Shown here: piece after piece, positions 35,801-38,470 of the stretch
How positions within the stretch are numbered: position 1 is the stretch's first letter
Layout: each line of letters starts with the position of its first letter
From: a bacterium
Lineage (GTDB): Bacteria; Armatimonadota; JACIXR01
Reading direction: 5' to 3'
DNA length: 38,470 bases
NCBI GenBank assembly: GCA_014360465.1
Contig: JACIXQ010000016.1
Span: 1 to 38,470 of the forward strand
The notes under the pieces: generated by a model
Seen by the model: the letters and a program-made list of their open reading frames with translations, nothing else
What the model was told of the DNA's origin: nothing
Databases searched by the model: none
Position numbers and translations under genes: made by a program

Positions 35801-38455
35801 ATGTCAGAGAAATGGGTTTATCTTTTTGAAGAAGGAAACGCGCAGATGCGTGACCTTCTGGGAGGAAAGGGCGCCAATCTTGCCGAAATGACCAACATTG
35901 GTTTGCCCGTTCCCCCTGGCTTCACCATCACCACTCGCGCTTGCATCTACTATATGCAAAATGGTGAGTTTCCCCCTGGTATGTGGGAGCAGACATTGGA
36001 GGCTTTGAAGAAGGTAGAAGAGCGAATGGGGAAGAAATTGGGTGATCCGAAGAACCCTTTGCTCGTATCTGTGCGCTCTGGAGCTAAGTTTTCTATGCCC
36101 GGGATGATGGACACGGTTCTTAATCTCGGGCTCAATGACGAGTCCGTCAAGGGATTGATAGAACAAACTAACAACCCTCGTTTCGCCTGGGACGCCTACA
36201 GACGGTTCGTGATGATGTTTGGAAACATAGTTTTGGGTATAGACAGGCGCAAATTTGATGTTTTGATGGACAAGATGAAAGAGGAAAAAGGGGTAACACA
36301 GGATGTGGAGCTAACTGCTGAGGACCTTCAAAAGCTCACGGAGCAATACAAGGAGCTGGTGAAAGAAGAGAAAGGATTTGACTTTCCTCAAGAGCCACTG
36401 GAGCAGTTAAGGATGGCCATTGAGGCAGTTTTCAAATCTTGGAATAACCCCCGAGCTATTGCTTATCGGGAAAGGGAAAAAATTCCCCACGATTTGGGAA
36501 CGGCGGTTAATGTTCAATCGATGGTATTTGGAAATATGGGTGATGATTCCGGCACGGGTGTTGCTTTCACCCGCGATGTAGCTACCGGTGAGAAGAGGAT
36601 TTATGGTGAATTCCTCTTCAATGCTCAAGGTGAAGATGTAGTAGCAGGCATTCGCACACCTCTAAAGATAGAGGAATTGGAAAAGCGAATGCCCGAAATT
36701 CACGACCAGTTTGTTAGGATTTGTGAGATATTGGAAAGGCATTATAGGGATGTTATGGATATAGAGTTTACCATAGAAAAGGGGAAGCTTTATATCCTGC
36801 AATGTCGTGTAGCTAAGCGAACGGCACAGGCGGCTATAAAGATAGCGGTAGATATGGCTAAGGAAGGGCTCATAACGCGCGAAGAGGCGGTTATGAGGAT
36901 TGACCCTGCTGATTTGGACCAGCTTCTCCACCGCCAGATAGACCCGAAGGCTGAGGTGAAGGTAATAGCAAGGGGCGTTGCTGCATCGCCTGGCGCAGCT
37001 GTTGGTAAAGCGGTATTTGAGGCTCATAGGGCTGCCGAATTGGGAAAAAATGGAGAAAAAGTCATACTTGTGCGCCCTGAGACCAATCCAGATGATATAG
37101 TGGGAATGCTTGCATCCCAGGGAATTCTGACCGCGAGAGGAGGAATGACTTCTCACGCAGCGGTCGTGGCAAGGGGATTTGGAATTCCCGCAGTGGTTGG
37201 TTGTGAGGCGATTCGTATAGATGAGGAAAAGAATCTCTTCACGGTAAACGAAGTTATAGTTAAGGAGGGCGATGTCATCACCATTGACGGTTCCACTGGT
37301 AGGGTTATACTGGGAGAAGCGCCACTTGTAGAGCCGAAGTTAAGCGACGAGGTGCGTGAGCTTCTCTCCTGGGCTGATGAATTCCGCAAGCTCGGCGTCA
37401 GGGCTAACGCTGATACGCCAGCCGATGCTCAGAAAGCTTTTGATTTCGGTGCCGAAGGAGTCGGGCTTTGCCGAACCGAGCATATGTTCTTCGGCGAAGA
37501 GAGGGTGCCCCATGTACAGAGGATGATACTTGCTGAGACAACCGAAGAAAGGGAAGAGGCGCTGGAAAAGCTTCTTCCTTTCCAGAGGGAAGACTTCATC
37601 GGAATATTCAAGGCTATGCAAGGTAGACCGGTGGTTATCCGTCTGATTGACCCACCCCTCCACGAGTTCCTCCCTCGTTATGAGACCCTTCTTGAGGAGG
37701 TAATAACCCTCAGGCTAACTAAACCTGATTCTCCCGAGCTGGAGGAGAAGGAGAAATTGCTCAGAAGGGTCAGCCAGTTGAGGGAGCTTAACCCGATGCT
37801 CGGTTTGCGTGGATGTCGTCTTGGCATTCTTTACCCCGAGATTGTCAAGATGCAGGTTCGTGCGATATTTGAAGCGGCGGCATATTTGGCGAAGCAGGGC
37901 TTCCCCGTTCATCCCGAGGTTATGATTCCCCTTGTTGGGCATGTCAACGAGCTAAAGTATCTCCGTTCCATTCTTGAGGAAGTGGCAAAGGAAGTTCTCG
38001 AACGTGAGGGAGTAGATATTGAGTATCACTTCGGAACGATGATAGAGATACCGAGGGCCGCACTTACATCTGAGGAAATAGCGAAAGAAGCTGATTTCTA
38101 TTCCTTCGGAACAAACGACTTGACCCAGACGGTGTTTGGCTTCTCTCGCGATGATGCAGAAGGTAAGTTCATCGGTCCCTACCTTGAGAAGGGCATTCTG
38201 CCAAACAATCCATTCGAGGTTTTGGACAAGGATGGAGTGGGCAAATTGATGAGGATGTGCGTTGAAGCGGCGAGGAAGACCAATCCCAATATCATTATAG
38301 GAATCTGTGGAGAACACGGAGGAGAGCCCCAGTCGGTGAAGCTATGCCATGAGATAGGGTTAGATTATGTATCCTGTTCTCCGATGAGGGTGCCCATAGC
38401 AAGGCTTGCTGCCGCTCAAGCCAACTTGAAGACGGAGGTGTTTGAGGACAAGTAG
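35801..38455 (+). CDS. ppdK: Pyruvate, phosphate dikinase
   Basis: This enzyme interconverts pyruvate + ATP + Pi with phosphoenolpyruvate + AMP + PPi, serving gluconeogenesis or PPi-dependent glycolysis. The 884-residue protein is complete. The N-terminal nucleotide-binding domain has GGKGANLAEMTNIGLPVPPG and SVRSGAKFSMPGMMDTVLN. The central phosphohistidine domain has GGMTSHAAVVARGFGIPAVV, where H452 carries the phosphate and T450 is the site of regulatory phosphorylation. The C-terminal PEP/pyruvate barrel has GLCRTEHMFF, SFGTNDLTQT and the catalytic Cys in IGICGEHGGEP. AAAGGAGGG lies about eight bases before the ATG. It may share the rtcB transcript; no separate promoter is obvious. Confidence 0.97.
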   Translation: MSEKWVYLFEEGNAQMRDLLGGKGANLAEMTNIGLPVPPGFTITTRACIYYMQNGEFPPGMWEQTLEALKKVEERMGKKLGDPKNPLLVSVRSGAKFSMPGMMDTVLNLGLNDESVKGLIEQTNNPRFAWDAYRRFVMMFGNIVLGIDRRKFDVLMDKMKEEKGVTQDVELTAEDLQKLTEQYKELVKEEKGFDFPQEPLEQLRMAIEAVFKSWNNPRAIAYREREKIPHDLGTAVNVQSMVFGNMGDDSGTGVAFTRDVATGEKRIYGEFLFNAQGEDVVAGIRTPLKIEELEKRMPEIHDQFVRICEILERHYRDVMDIEFTIEKGKLYILQCRVAKRTAQAAIKIAVDMAKEGLITREEAVMRIDPADLDQLLHRQIDPKAEVKVIARGVAASPGAAVGKAVFEAHRAAELGKNGEKVILVRPETNPDDIVGMLASQGILTARGGMTSHAAVVARGFGIPAVVGCEAIRIDEEKNLFTVNEVIVKEGDVITIDGSTGRVILGEAPLVEPKLSDEVRELLSWADEFRKLGVRANADTPADAQKAFDFGAEGVGLCRTEHMFFGEERVPHVQRMILAETTEEREEALEKLLPFQREDFIGIFKAMQGRPVVIRLIDPPLHEFLPRYETLLEEVITLRLTKPDSPELEEKEKLLRRVSQLRELNPMLGLRGCRLGILYPEIVKMQVRAIFEAAAYLAKQGFPVHPEVMIPLVGHVNELKYLRSILEEVAKEVLEREGVDIEYHFGTMIEIPRAALTSEEIAKEADFYSFGTNDLTQTVFGFSRDDAEGKFIGPYLEKGILPNNPFEVLDKDGVGKLMRMCVEAARKTNPNIIIGICGEHGGEPQSVKLCHEIGLDYVSCSPMRVPIARLAAAQANLKTEVFEDK

Positions 38456-38456
38456 T

Positions 38457-38464
38457 TAGGAGGT
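38457..38464 (+). promoter_or_regulatory. Shine-Dalgarno for the next gene, beyond the window
   Basis: TAGGAGGT immediately follows the ppdK stop, six bases before the window ends. It strongly suggests that a gene starts just past base 38470 in the same operon. Confidence 0.6.
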
Positions 38465-38470
38465 TTCTTA

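Overview
The window is a gene-dense stretch of a bacterial chromosome, mostly near 50% GC in the lines I counted by hand. The species is not recognisable. An HspR-controlled dnaK operon, large secreted helical-toroid proteins, a lipoprotein and a mix of Shine-Dalgarno and near-leaderless genes would suit an uncultured, possibly thermophilic phylum such as one near Armatimonadota. That placement is a guess.

Layout. Bases 1-456 hold the 3' part of an IS transposase abutting clpC. Bases 456-7401 (minus strand) are a complete heat-shock operon, dnaK-hsp20-grpE-dnaJ-hspR-clpC, with a promoter and a possible HspR half site. Bases 7491-9512 encode a secreted beta plus alpha/alpha-toroid protein. A metallophosphoesterase (plus strand) then converges on ligA-fmdB (minus strand). 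The operon pyrG-AEC transporter-pcrA (18059-13105) has a clear promoter and a clear intrinsic terminator. Bases 18191-20347 are an AT-rich two-gene island: a DNA methyltransferase with an N-terminal helix-turn-helix, and a probable partner nuclease. Bases 20411-24175 encode a 1254-residue secreted multidomain protein. A 513-base gap after it holds a hairpin-rich dispersed-type repeat.

From 31195 down to 24689 six minus-strand genes are packed with overlaps or gaps of at most 15 bases: lipoprotein, UPF0104-type membrane protein, membrane glycosyltransferase, polysaccharide deacetylase, glycoside-hydrolase-like protein, HpcH/HpaI aldolase. Divergent from them (plus strand) are a GT4 glycosyltransferase and an alkaline-phosphatase-superfamily protein that lacks the sulfatase formylglycine residue. 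Together these eight genes look like an envelope-glycan locus. The window ends with rtcB and ppdK, then a Shine-Dalgarno for a gene beyond the edge.

The signals I rate highest are the six-gene glycan operon, the HTH-methyltransferase/nuclease pair, a set of strong promoters placed so close to their start codons that the mRNAs should be leaderless or nearly so, and perfect hairpins built into the last codons of genes (10468-10509 and 5461-5484).
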